From NCBI GenBank assembly GCA_025457915.1, contig JALOTL010000002.1, positions 124,001 to 188,000 on the forward strand: a DNA stretch of 64,000 bases, in the 5' to 3' direction. Positions 1 through 8,478 of the stretch are shown here, one piece after another. Below the pieces are notes generated by a model. The model had not been told where the DNA came from, ran no database searches, and worked only from the letters and a program-made list of their open reading frames with translations. A program made the position numbers and the translations under genes. The number at the start of each line of letters is the position of its first letter. Within the stretch, counting starts at the first letter, position 1. This DNA is from Spirochaetota bacterium. Its GTDB lineage: Bacteria > Spirochaetota > UBA4802 > UBA5550.

Positions 1-888
1 ATGAACGGGGAGATAATGATTCCCTTCGATATCGCAAGGGACATGATACGGATTTTTTCGCCGGAGTTAGCCATTTCCAGGGATGATTCACGGCTGGTCT
101 ACGCGGATACCGGCGCGCCCGAAAAGCTCGAGCCGCAGGAGGAGAAAAGATATACCGGGAAGGACCGCATCGCTTTCGTGGTAATCGACGCGGGCCACGG
201 GGGAAAGGACCCGGGCGCCATCGGCAAAGGCGGGTCGAGGGAAAAAGACGTTACGCTTTCCGTATCAAGGAACATAGAGGGAATCCTTAAGGAAAAGCTG
301 GGGGGGATAAAGATCCATCTCGTACGGAGGGACGACAGGTTCGTCAATTTATCCGACAGGACGGGATTCGCCAACAGGAGGCTTAAAAAGGGGGTGAACG
401 GTCTCTTTATCAGCGTGCACGTGAACGCGTCCATATCCCCGAAGATTTCCGGATACGAGACCTATTTCCTTTCGCAGAACCCGACAAACGACGAGGCGAG
501 GAGCACAGCCGCTCTCGAAAACGACGTCATAGTTTTCGAGGAAAGGCGCGATTCTGGAAAAAAATACAACGACGTCGACTATATCGAGGCAAGGATGATA
601 ACGACCCAGATACAGAAGGAGAGCTCCCTCCTTGCCGGTTCGGTGCAGAAGGGGATCTCGAAGTCCGTCAGGAAGTATAAATCCAGGGGAGTGAAGAAGG
701 CCGATTTTTACGTGCTCCGCGGCGTCCTTATGCCGGCGGTCCTGGTGGAGGCCGGCTACATTACCAATTTGAAAGAGGGCAGGAGCCTGAAGAGCCGGGA
801 ACACCAGGCGGCCGTCGCCGAGGGGATTTGCGCCGGCATAATGGATTTTATAAAAAAGTACAACCGTATGATCAAGACGAAGAAATAA
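1..888 (+). CDS. N-acetylmuramoyl-L-alanine amidase (Amidase_3), probably 5'-partial
   Basis: Zinc amidase that cuts the amide bond between muramic acid and the stem peptide of peptidoglycan in the periplasm. The catalytic domain runs from about residue 58 to 285. The ligand motifs are visible in order: the histidine of DAGHGGKDPG, the glutamate of SREKDVTL, the histidine of SVHVNAS, and the late catalytic glutamate in LVEAGYITN. The frame is open from the first base of the window, and the 57 residues before the catalytic domain look like the end of an AMIN or stalk domain. The true start and any signal peptide therefore probably lie upstream of the window. A GerMN-like gene follows, a common pairing. 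A hairpin at 891-920 separates them but lacks a T-run. Confidence 0.9.
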   Translation: MNGEIMIPFDIARDMIRIFSPELAISRDDSRLVYADTGAPEKLEPQEEKRYTGKDRIAFVVIDAGHGGKDPGAIGKGGSREKDVTLSVSRNIEGILKEKLGGIKIHLVRRDDRFVNLSDRTGFANRRLKKGVNGLFISVHVNASISPKISGYETYFLSQNPTNDEARSTAALENDVIVFEERRDSGKKYNDVDYIEARMITTQIQKESSLLAGSVQKGISKSVRKYKSRGVKKADFYVLRGVLMPAVLVEAGYITNLKEGRSLKSREHQAAVAEGICAGIMDFIKKYNRMIKTKK

Positions 889-995
889 GTGCCGCATTAC
901 GCAGCTTATATTGATGCGGCATATTATTATCCGAAAAAATCCTTGAAATTAACCATGGGAATTATATTTTTGCACAAAAGCCGGAAAACAATGAT

Positions 996-1679
996 ATGAA
1001 AAGAATAAAAGAGATTATAGGATCCGCGAAAAAGCTGGTCCTGGACATAGCCGGGGTCTTCGAGGAGTTCTTTAAGGAATCCGAAAAGTTTTTCAACAAG
1101 TACCTCGTCATAATGGACGCACTGATAAAAAGCGTCATGGCCCTGGCCGCCTCAAGCGTAAAGGAAAGGAACAGGATCTGGATCCTGTCCCTTTCGGTGC
1201 TTTTTTGCCTTGATTACGCGATGTACAGCTACCTTACGGACAAGAACATCTTCGATATATTTCCTTCATTCCCCAAGCTCGACGACAGGCAGGAGATGGA
1301 TATTTACATCCCTTCCGTGGACTGCAAAACTGTCGTAAAGGAAAAAAGAGAGGTCCCGGTTTTCGATTCAGAGGAAAAGCAGGCGGCCTATCTTTTCAGG
1401 CTTGTCGCAAGGGGTTCGGTATTCGAGAATACATCGATGATGGTCCCGGTGGATCTTTTCGTAAAGAGGGTATGGATTTACAGGTCCGGTGCGGCCGGCA
1501 AGGCATGCATTCTGGATATTGAAGCCGGCCCCATACCTGAAAATGTGCCTGTTTACGCAAACTCGGAAGTACTTTTCAGGAAGGCGATTGAAAAAACCAT
1601 AAAGACGAACATCCCGTCAATAAAGTCAGTGTACCTGCTCGACAAGGGCGTCCCCGACAGGAATCTCTGGGATATCTAG
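996..1679 (+). CDS. Membrane-anchored GerMN-like protein
   Basis: A 227-residue protein with an amphipathic helical N-terminus, one membrane segment at about residues 63-82, and an extracytoplasmic domain from about 110 to 227. The C-terminal domain resembles GerMN: a helix with LFRLVARG, then VPVDLFVKRVWIY, a strand ACILDIEAG, a helix FRKAIEKTIKTN, and the closing SVYLLDKGVP. GerMN domains are found in cell-envelope and spore-germination proteins and often sit beside amidases, as here. Its own enzymatic function is unknown. The stop codon overlaps the stop of the convergent dapF gene. The GerMN call rests on pattern, not on a search. Confidence 0.6.
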   Translation: MKRIKEIIGSAKKLVLDIAGVFEEFFKESEKFFNKYLVIMDALIKSVMALAASSVKERNRIWILSLSVLFCLDYAMYSYLTDKNIFDIFPSFPKLDDRQEMDIYIPSVDCKTVVKEKREVPVFDSEEKQAAYLFRLVARGSVFENTSMMVPVDLFVKRVWIYRSGAAGKACILDIEAGPIPENVPVYANSEVLFRKAIEKTIKTNIPSIKSVYLLDKGVPDRNLWDI

Positions 1680-2515
1680 TCCCGCCAGATTCCTTCAAAG
1701 ACCTCGACTGCCGGTCCCGTGAGGTATATCCTGTTGTCCGATTCGTTCCATTCAGTCTGAAGATCCCCGCCTTTCAGGTGGACCAGCAGGTTTCTGCCGG
1801 TTTTTTTGTTGAGTATGCAGGCCGTTGTCGCGGCCGATGCGCCTGTTCCGCACGACAGGGTTTCCCCGCTCCCCCTTTCCCATGTTCTCTGCACGATTTC
1901 GTTTTCATTTACTATTCTTACAAACTCGACGTTCGTTCTCTGGGGGAAAAGGCTGTGGTTTTCCAGTACGGGACCGTATTTGGATACCGGAAAGTTTTCA
2001 ATGTCCTCGACGAAAATCACGACATGGGGGTTTCCCATGGACAGCGAGGTTATGTTGAATTTTATTCCGTCGTCCAGGGAAAGTATTTCGTCGATCACCA
2101 TGCCCGGTTCTCCTATCATGGGGATCCTCTCCCTCTGGAGAATCGGTTCGCCCATGTCCACCCTTACAGTCGAGACCTTTTTGTTTTTGGTGAACAGCTC
2201 GAGGCGCTTCAGTCCCGACAGGGTTTCGATCGTTATATTTTTTTTATCCGTCATCCCGTGGTCGTAGACGTATTTCGCAAAACACCTTATCCCGTTGCCG
2301 CACATCTCTGCTTCGCTTCCATCGGCATTGAAGATCCTCATGCGGAAGTCGGCCCCGGCGGATTTCATTATAAGAATCAGACCGTCCGCTCCCACTCCGT
2401 AATGCCTGTCGCAGATTTCCCGCGTAAGCTTTTCCGGGTTTTTTACGCCGGCTGCCGCGGCGTTTAAGAAAATATAGTCGTTCCCAGTTCCCTGCATTTT
2501 CGTGAACTTTAACAT
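1676..2515 (-). CDS. dapF: Diaminopimelate epimerase
   Basis: Converts LL-diaminopimelate to the meso form, the penultimate step to lysine and the source of the peptidoglycan cross-linking residue. Both halves of the two-fold DAP epimerase fold are present. The catalytic cysteines are Cys72 in EMCGNGIRC and Cys222 in TLSCGTGASA. The N-terminus MLKFTKMQGTGNDYIF is typical, and 279 residues is the normal family length. The gene is cytoplasmic and lies next to other wall genes. It converges on the GerMN-like gene, and the two stop codons share the palindrome CTAG at 1676-1679. Confidence 0.97.
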   Translation of the reverse strand: MLKFTKMQGTGNDYIFLNAAAAGVKNPEKLTREICDRHYGVGADGLILIMKSAGADFRMRIFNADGSEAEMCGNGIRCFAKYVYDHGMTDKKNITIETLSGLKRLELFTKNKKVSTVRVDMGEPILQRERIPMIGEPGMVIDEILSLDDGIKFNITSLSMGNPHVVIFVEDIENFPVSKYGPVLENHSLFPQRTNVEFVRIVNENEIVQRTWERGSGETLSCGTGASAATTACILNKKTGRNLLVHLKGGDLQTEWNESDNRIYLTGPAVEVFEGIWRD

Positions 2516-2645
2516 ATGCTCCGTCCGGATCGGATTTTAGATTAAATTAGTTTTTTTTTATCAGTCATTTAACGATAAATAACTATGCCTATAATGATAA
2601 TTCCGTTCAGGATTTATCAAGCAATAAATTAAAGTGGAAGATAAA

Positions 2646-3470
2646 ATGACCGCGCCGTTGAGGCAAACTTACATACTTGTTGTTTTTCTATTAATTTCCC
2701 TGGGCATATCCGTCTTTTTGCTTCTCGACAGCCCTGATTATATCAATGAAAGCGGCGCTTCATGGATAATTAAGGAGAAAGAGGCCAGGTCCAGGCTCCT
2801 CTCGATTCCCATACTTCTCTATCATAACATAGACGGAACGGGCCCGTTTTCCATCGATCTTGGAGTCATCAGGGAGCATTTCCAGATACTGAAAAACAAG
2901 GGCATCAGGGTCATCCCGCTGACAGAGCTTATTAACCGGCTTGAGAACCCGGTTCCGTTCGATGACAGGGTTGTCGTGATTACGTTTGACGACGGATACT
3001 ATTCGATGCATACCAAGCTGGTCCCCCTGGTTGAAGAATTCGGTTATCCGGTAACCCTTTTCGTATATGTGGATAATATTAATCAAAAATCGCGGAAAAT
3101 GCTGTCATGGGACCTGCTCAAGCAGCTTGACAGTAAAGGAATCGATATCCAGTGTCATACCATAAGCCATGCTGATCTTACCAGGTATTCCAGGAAAACT
3201 GATTATGCATCAAGGCGAAAGCTTTTCGAAGAACTCTACATGTCCAGAAGGATAATGGAGCGGAATATGGGAAAGGAAATTCAATTTTTCGCTTTTCCGT
3301 ACGGGAAATACGATCTCGAGGTCGTTCATTTTGCGGAATTATCAGGCTACAGGAGGGTTTTTTCGACCGATTACGGGTCAAATATTCTCACCAGGAACAA
3401 TTATTGTTTGAGGCGGCAGCATATAAAGAAAAGCTATACGAATGCATATATTGAAAGCCTTGTTGAATAA
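2646..3470 (+). CDS. Membrane-anchored polysaccharide deacetylase (NodB/CE4)
   Basis: Metal-dependent deacetylase of N-acetylated sugars in peptidoglycan or exopolysaccharide. The N-terminus holds one hydrophobic segment (about residues 8-26) that would anchor it facing out of the cytoplasm. NodB motifs are visible: ITFDDGY with the catalytic and metal aspartates, CHTISHADL with the H-x3-H metal pair, and FAFPYGKYD. The upstream ILLYHNI element is typical of this subfamily. I chose ATG 2646 over GTG 2634 because GGAAG at 2636-2640 is a well-spaced ribosome site for the ATG. The substrate cannot be told from sequence. Confidence 0.9.
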   Translation: MTAPLRQTYILVVFLLISLGISVFLLLDSPDYINESGASWIIKEKEARSRLLSIPILLYHNIDGTGPFSIDLGVIREHFQILKNKGIRVIPLTELINRLENPVPFDDRVVVITFDDGYYSMHTKLVPLVEEFGYPVTLFVYVDNINQKSRKMLSWDLLKQLDSKGIDIQCHTISHADLTRYSRKTDYASRRKLFEELYMSRRIMERNMGKEIQFFAFPYGKYDLEVVHFAELSGYRRVFSTDYGSNILTRNNYCLRRQHIKKSYTNAYIESLVE

Positions 3471-3641
3471 TTCTAATGAAGATTAATATAATTATACATT
3501 ATTAAGCTTATGTATATTATAAGATTAATGGATAAACTCTAAAAAATACTTGACAATCGTTTATATATTTAAAAGATTGATTAAATCTTTCATTTAATGT
3601 GCCGTAGTTATAAATAATATCATCAAACGGGTGTTTTTACG

Positions 3642-4367
3642 ATGAGGAAGCTTATATTTGTCTTTATATTTGTTTTTAACTCTATAATGGTTTTTTCCGC
3701 TGAAAGCATAAACCTCGACAACCAGGACCTACAGGAATACAAGGGAAAAAAAGGCCTCTGGACCATGGTGCAATCAAGCGCGGACCTCAACAATCTGGTA
3801 AAAAAATACAATATCACTCTCAAGGAAGTTAAAGAAATCAACGATAACAATATTTCCTTCGGTGATTACAATTTTCTTCCATATTCTGATGATTATATCA
3901 AGGAGCTTGAATCATCCGGCAAGAAAAGGGAAAACATGGCGAGTTCCGAAAACGAATTCATCTGGCCGATAGGCAATGCCTCGACCATATCTTCGACGTT
4001 TGGATACAGGAACAGGAAGATGCATACTGGTGTAGACCTTCCGGCCCAGAGAGGAACGGCCATAATCGCGGTTATGGACGGAAGGGTCATTTCCAACCAT
4101 TATGAAGGCGGCCACGGAAAGACCATCTACCTGGAGCACAGGAATAATTTTTATTCAAGGTATTCTCATAATTCTGTTAACCTTGTAAAAAAAGGTGATT
4201 TTGTCAAAAAGGGACAGATTATCGGCTATGTTGGAAGTTCCGGAAATTCTACGGGCAACCACCTTCATTTTGAGATAAGGTACAAGGACGTTCCCCTGAA
4301 TCCCCTGGATTTTCTTCCCTTTAAAGAAGAGTTCAAGGAATCGCATTTATTTAAAAACTGGAAATAA
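3642..4367 (+). CDS. Exported M23/LytM-family metallopeptidase
   Basis: Predicted peptidoglycan endopeptidase or LytM-type regulator. A signal peptide covers about residues 1-20. A LysM-like stretch follows (VKKYNITLKEVKEIN, about 53-67), then the LytM domain at about 105-230. The zinc motifs are intact: HTGVD (H-x3-D), RYSH, and HLHFEIR. The domain should therefore be catalytically competent. The 170 bases upstream are AT-rich and hold a TTGACA box at 3550-3555, but no good -10 box at standard spacing. A strong intrinsic terminator follows the gene, so it is probably transcribed alone. Confidence 0.9.
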   Translation: MRKLIFVFIFVFNSIMVFSAESINLDNQDLQEYKGKKGLWTMVQSSADLNNLVKKYNITLKEVKEINDNNISFGDYNFLPYSDDYIKELESSGKKRENMASSENEFIWPIGNASTISSTFGYRNRKMHTGVDLPAQRGTAIIAVMDGRVISNHYEGGHGKTIYLEHRNNFYSRYSHNSVNLVKKGDFVKKGQIIGYVGSSGNSTGNHLHFEIRYKDVPLNPLDFLPFKEEFKESHLFKNWK

Positions 4368-4371
4368 CGAA

Positions 4372-4398
4372 AAACCCGCCTTAACGGCGGGTTTTTTT
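4372..4398 (+). terminator. Intrinsic terminator after the LytM gene
   Basis: Perfect 9-bp stem AAACCCGCC / GGCGGGTTT (4372-4380 and 4386-4394) with a 5-base loop, followed by a T-run. Because the stem begins with A's and ends with T's it could also stop transcription coming from the minus strand. Confidence 0.9.
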
Positions 4399-4439
4399 AT
4401 TCATCCACTTCTTATAGATGCGGGGGGTTGTTTCCGGAA

Positions 4440-5366
4440 TTATTTTGTGTCCGAGGATTTGTTGTCCTGCATAAGTTTCTGCGCATCCGGATCGATCCTG
4501 TATATATCATTGATAAGACCGGAAATTACGTCAGGGGATGGAAAGCTTTTTGAGAACATGCCTTTTTCCTCGGGCGTGCCGTTAATAGCGAAATCAGTGA
4601 GCTTCCCTATCACAGCTTCGATGTCCTTCTGCTTGTTGTTGTATATGAATACGATATTGGGTCCGGATTTGAATCCCCAGCAAAAACCGTCGTAAAGATT
4701 CACGGTAAAGGTCTCAGTGATGCCGTCCCCGTCCGCGTCCTCCGCGTAATAGGTGCTGTCGTCAGGCCCCTTCCCGGTCACGCTTATGCAGTATTTCTGA
4801 TGAATATCCTCGAACCCCTTTCTGGGTATGGGCTTTCTATCCACGGTAAGGCCGTTTTCTATCCTCTGGACCATTATGGATTTGAATATATTTACATGCC
4901 TTGTCAGGAACTCGTTTCTCACTTTTATATAAAAATCCTTGTAGTTTTTTGTAACGTATTCCGGGACCGTGTTTTTGGTAACTTCCACCCTCCTGTCTGT
5001 AATCCTTATGTAATCCGGATTGCCGTCGATCTTGTTTGCCCAGAGATCGCCGAACTGGACATGTGCCAGTTCATAATTCTTTTTTGTCTGCAGCACCTCT
5101 TTCTCATTGTCATAACCGTCTTTGATAAGATAAACCTTTTTTTTCATAATAACCAAGAGGGATGCTATGGAATTGTCAACCGGGCTGAAGGCAAAATCGG
5201 CATGCTGTTTTTCATATTGCTGGTAGGCGATCCTGTCCTCATAATACCTCGTTATTTCCTCGGACTCGAGTATCCTGAAAGGGATAATGCTTGAAACGCC
5301 CGCCGTAATAAACGTGAAAAGCAGGCATAAAATGATAGGCACGGCCCTGGCACTGGTCTTTTTCAT
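4440..5366 (-). CDS. Exported protein with an EF-hand-like calcium loop, unknown function
   Basis: A 308-residue protein of unrecognised family. A signal peptide or anchor covers about residues 5-25. The rest is mixed and soluble. One loop, DADGDGIT followed by E, has the D-x-D-G-D-G-x-x-E layout of an EF-hand or dockerin-type calcium site. Start choice: the frame stays open to 5441, but ATG 5366 has a consensus ribosome site GGAGGA (complement of 5374-5379) seven bases upstream, so the longer version is unlikely. It lies just downstream of the ADP-ribosylglycohydrolase-like gene on the same strand, about 100 bases apart. No function is assigned. Confidence 0.75.
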   Translation of the reverse strand: MKKTSARAVPIILCLLFTFITAGVSSIIPFRILESEEITRYYEDRIAYQQYEKQHADFAFSPVDNSIASLLVIMKKKVYLIKDGYDNEKEVLQTKKNYELAHVQFGDLWANKIDGNPDYIRITDRRVEVTKNTVPEYVTKNYKDFYIKVRNEFLTRHVNIFKSIMVQRIENGLTVDRKPIPRKGFEDIHQKYCISVTGKGPDDSTYYAEDADGDGITETFTVNLYDGFCWGFKSGPNIVFIYNNKQKDIEAVIGKLTDFAINGTPEEKGMFSKSFPSPDVISGLINDIYRIDPDAQKLMQDNKSSDTK

Positions 5367-5468
5367 TAAATTGTCCTCCATTAAGGGGGGATTGTCCCGA
5401 TAATCCGATAAATTATGGATCGGATTAATGCAATTTGTCAAATATTTTTCAGCATGGATTCAATTACG

Positions 5469-6734
5469 CTAATCCCTGCCCTTTTTTTCCCTGTCTTTCT
5501 TCCATTTGGCCTTGTCTATTTTAGTCCAGCTTTCAACGACGTGCTTTGAAAGCTCCCTTTCCCTGTCCACCGGACGTGAAGGTTTCTTTTTTTTGTCTTT
5601 TGCGTGCTTCAGCCTTGATTTCAGCTCATCAAGCTCCTTGATCGTCAACAGCTCCTCGGATTTAATAAAATCCGCCGGAATGATGCCCGGTTCCAGTCTT
5701 TCCGATATGTTTTCGCAGATTGATAAGATCCTTTTTTTGTTTACCAGGTTCCGTACAAGCACGGGCGGCGTATGTTTCCCGGCATGCCTGCAGCCGATGA
5801 TCGCCCCGCAGATTGACGCCAGGCAGGATGCGCAGCCCCCTTCCCCCGCGGCGGCGAAAAGCAGTTCCGAAGGGCCGGTTATGTCCGCCATAAATATGGA
5901 ATATGGAAGGATTGAAAGTGGATGGTTTACCGTGGCCCGTTTAACATGTGTTTTGAGAATGGAATTGAGGACCCTGCAGATTTCGTGTTCGGCTTTGTCC
6001 CGGTCGTCGGCGTTTTTCAGGTTTTCGAAAATTTCGCCGAATTTACGGTGGGCATCGAGAAGCGAATCCGGGTTCACGCCCAGTCTGAATATATCTCCGG
6101 ATGAAGAACTGATTAACGACATGATCCTGTCATTGACCACGCACGAAAAATCAGCAAGGTTACCTGAGGGCGGATCATCATCTGTCAGCTCCTTCAGCAG
6201 GGAGGCCAGGATAAGGGCGCCTGAAACCGTGTGGGAATTTGATGTGAAGGACCTCGCCAGCGGGATGAGTCCGGATATCAGGTCGGTCAGCTCGAATGAA
6301 TTGAATGCGAAGGGGAGGGCGATCAGCATGATTCCGGCTTCCGGCTGGTCGGGTATCTGAAGGTTTATCGCCGACTTCTTGATCCTCCGGATATAAGTTT
6401 TTTCAAGCTGTCCGGGATTTCTGAAGATCCCATGGTCAAGATCTACTATTTCAGGCGACGATATTATGCTTTCAGTGAAAAGCCTTTCATTGAACCTTCT
6501 CCTGGTGAAGCTCATCGAGGCCAGCAGCATGAATTGCGAGATGGATGTATACAGCCCGGGTTTTTTCCATCTCTCGGGGTAATCCCTGATTGCTTCCGCG
6601 GGGTCGGTGAAACCGCTGATTTCCTTGAAAATGGATTTTATATGGGCCTTTCCGAGACCGTCGAATGCCGAGCCAAGCGCGTCTCCGAGAACCGCGTTAA
6701 GCATCATTCCGAATAATTTATCATTTTGCGACAT
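5469..6734 (-). CDS. ADP-ribosylglycohydrolase-like protein, probably catalytically dead
   Basis: The fold signature of the ADP-ribosylglycohydrolase (DraG/ARH) family is present: LGDALGSAFDG near the N-terminus, SNSHTVSGALILASLL in the middle, and a C-terminal glycine-rich helix ending CGAIIGCRHAG. The metal-binding positions, however, are changed. The family motif with two consecutive aspartates followed by threonine reads LYTSISQF here. The C-terminal G-D-x-D-T motif reads EGGCASC. Without these acidic residues the dimagnesium centre cannot form as in known members. A binding or regulatory role is more likely than hydrolysis (inference). The C-terminal 60 residues are lysine- and arginine-rich. 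Confidence 0.75.
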   Translation of the reverse strand: MSQNDKLFGMMLNAVLGDALGSAFDGLGKAHIKSIFKEISGFTDPAEAIRDYPERWKKPGLYTSISQFMLLASMSFTRRRFNERLFTESIISSPEIVDLDHGIFRNPGQLEKTYIRRIKKSAINLQIPDQPEAGIMLIALPFAFNSFELTDLISGLIPLARSFTSNSHTVSGALILASLLKELTDDDPPSGNLADFSCVVNDRIMSLISSSSGDIFRLGVNPDSLLDAHRKFGEIFENLKNADDRDKAEHEICRVLNSILKTHVKRATVNHPLSILPYSIFMADITGPSELLFAAAGEGGCASCLASICGAIIGCRHAGKHTPPVLVRNLVNKKRILSICENISERLEPGIIPADFIKSEELLTIKELDELKSRLKHAKDKKKKPSRPVDRERELSKHVVESWTKIDKAKWKKDREKKGRD

Positions 6735-6810
6735 AATCGGCTTTGATTAATTTTTGGAGTCGTTTGTTGTTCCGCGCTCAAATTTAAAAAATTGTATTTA
6801 CATTTAATAT

Positions 6811-6926
6811 TTTATGGGCATCTGTATAAATTAGATTTTTCATTATTAAAGCAATGAAAAAATCTAATTTATACATTGAAATTGCCCACAAGGGAACATC
6901 AAGATTTGATTATTAGAGTTTCCCTT
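6811..6926. repeat. Structured intergenic repeat, copy 1
   Basis: Two adjacent hairpins in an AT-rich gap of 417 bases. The first pairs 6823-6844 with 6853-6875 (22 of 23 positions, one bulge, 8-base loop) and is closed outside by GGGCA / TGCCC (6816-6820, 6883-6887). The second pairs AAGGGAA at 6890-6896 with TTCCCTT at 6920-6926. A related copy lies at 43809-44036. No open reading frame is contained. The remainder of the gap (6927-7151) shows only AT-rich DNA before the next gene. Confidence 0.75.
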
Positions 6927-7151
6927 ATTATATTAAATAAGTACAAGTATAAAAAGAATTGTTCAGTAATATTTGCCAAAGGTACCGGACTTATACATTA
7001 AAAAAATAATAATTTCCTCATATTATGTGTCATTATGGGGCCTTATCGGGGTATTAATTAAAAAAGCAGTTTATTGCTCAATGAACGATGATAGTAATCA
7101 GTATCAAATAGAAAAACTGTAGAAAACGGCATCAGGTCTGGAGGTATATAA

Positions 7152-8240
7152 ATGAAAAAATTTAGCGTTCTGCTTACGGTCATCCTGCTGGCAATTACAT
7201 TCAGCTGTACAAAGGCCAAAGTCAGTGAATACGCGGCTGTCAGCTTCATGATCGGCTCTGTCACAAAAAACGGCGCGCCTGTCCAGATAGGCACGACGAT
7301 AAGCGAAAAGGATGTCATAGAAACCGGGTCCGAATCGTTTTGCGACGTGACCATCGGCGAATCCATAATCAGGATAAAGCAGAAATCAAAGCTGAATTTT
7401 ACCGTCCTTTTGAAAAAGGACGGCTCTGAAAAGACGGCACTGGCCCTCAATGTCGGAAAAATGCTCTGCAAGCCCAAAAAGCTCATGAAGGAGGACCGCT
7501 TCACGGTCAAGACATCTACGGCCGTGGCCGCCGTCAGGGGAACGCAGTTTACGGTAGAATCCGATCCTGCGAGCACGACGAGGATAAAAGTCTTCGACGG
7601 CAAGGTCCAGGTTGCCAGGAACGTGAAAAGCCTGGAAGGAAAAATTGATAAAATCCTTGAATCCGCGCCGCCGGTGGAGAAGCAGGAGAAGGTCATCGTG
7701 ACGCAGAAGGACGTGATCAAGGCCGAAAAGAAGGTCGACAAATTATTAAGATCCGGAAATATTAAAACCGAGGACGAGATTGTCGCCGCGGTTCTTGACA
7801 AGGCGAAGTTCGATGTTGTCATTGGCGAAAAGGAAATAATGAAATTCGCTATCGGCGATTTTGAAAAGGACAGCAACGAGATGATCGATGTTAAAGAGAA
7901 GCCCAGGGACGTCATAAAGAAAATCGCCAAAATGATCGAGGAGGAAAAGGAGGAGCCCAGGCCGGATGGCAGGATCCTCATAACAAGGTTTGAACTGTAT
8001 TACATCAAGGACGGCAGGGTGGAATGGGAAGGCAAGGTCATAACCGAACCGGTGGAGATAAACGACAGGATATACATAGCCTCCGGGGAATATGTCTTCT
8101 GCGCATCAAAGGATGGCCCGGTAATATGGAAGAAGGAAATTGAGAATGACGGCAAGTTCGAGGTCAGGGAAAACAGGATGACCGTTTATTCAGGCGAATC
8201 CAAGACGACCTTCGATCTTGAAACGGGAAAGGAAATATAA
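7152..8240 (+). CDS. FecR-domain lipoprotein
   Basis: A 362-residue predicted lipoprotein. The signal peptide ends in a lipobox (ITFSC, Cys19). The FecR domain follows at about residues 30-150: a first part with GSVTKNGAPVQIGTTI, then FTVKTSTAVAAVRGTQFTV and IKVFDGKVQV. Family members bind ligands or act as signalling platforms in the envelope, and many occur in spirochaetes. The middle (about 155-260) is charged and probably helical. The C-terminal 100 residues form repeated strand-like elements with short stretches reminiscent of PQQ blades. The start is supported by GGAGGT before ATG 7152. A long perfect terminator follows. Confidence 0.85.
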   Translation: MKKFSVLLTVILLAITFSCTKAKVSEYAAVSFMIGSVTKNGAPVQIGTTISEKDVIETGSESFCDVTIGESIIRIKQKSKLNFTVLLKKDGSEKTALALNVGKMLCKPKKLMKEDRFTVKTSTAVAAVRGTQFTVESDPASTTRIKVFDGKVQVARNVKSLEGKIDKILESAPPVEKQEKVIVTQKDVIKAEKKVDKLLRSGNIKTEDEIVAAVLDKAKFDVVIGEKEIMKFAIGDFEKDSNEMIDVKEKPRDVIKKIAKMIEEEKEEPRPDGRILITRFELYYIKDGRVEWEGKVITEPVEINDRIYIASGEYVFCASKDGPVIWKKEIENDGKFEVRENRMTVYSGESKTTFDLETGKEI

Positions 8241-8248
8241 GGATTTAA

Positions 8249-8290
8249 TAATAAAAAGAAAGGGGCGGAAACGCCCCTTTCTTTTTATTA
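8249..8290 (+). terminator. Long perfect terminator hairpin with GAAA tetraloop
   Basis: A 19-bp perfect stem (8249-8267 with 8272-8290) closed by a GAAA tetraloop. The core is AGGGGCG / CGCCCCT and the descending arm carries T-rich sequence. It should be very stable and could act in both directions. Confidence 0.92.
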
Positions 8291-8400
8291 TCGGTTTCGG
8301 AGATCCTGCTGGAGAAGTGTAATCACACCGCGTAAGTTAATAAATCGGCTGCATTTATTTTTTTCAGGCAGAACATTTTTTAAAAAATAACCATATTATG

Positions 8401-8431
8401 ACGCGGACCTGTATCTGCCGCGTGATTTTTT
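8401..8431 (+). terminator. Second terminator-like hairpin with no gene between it and the previous one
   Basis: Six-base stem ACGCGG / CCGCGT (8401-8406 and 8418-8423) with an 11-base loop, followed by GA and seven T's. It lies 111 bases after the FecR terminator and before the next gene. It could be the end of a short non-coding transcript from about 8291-8431, but no convincing promoter was seen. Confidence 0.5.
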
Positions 8432-8478
8432 TATATGTTTCTTGACTTCGGCAAATGCATCTGCCAGTATTTGGAACC

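Noticed and set aside
891-920. Hairpin GCCGCAT / ATGCGGC after the amidase
   Set aside because: Seven-base stem but no T-run, so not called as a terminator.
3550-3578. TTGACA upstream of the LytM gene as a full promoter
   Set aside because: The -35 box is perfect, but no -10 hexamer better than 3/6 is found at 16-18 bases.
7058-7981. 307-codon minus-strand open frame opposite the FecR lipoprotein
   Set aside because: Serine- and phenylalanine-rich shadow of the Lys/Glu-rich FecR gene; no ribosome site.
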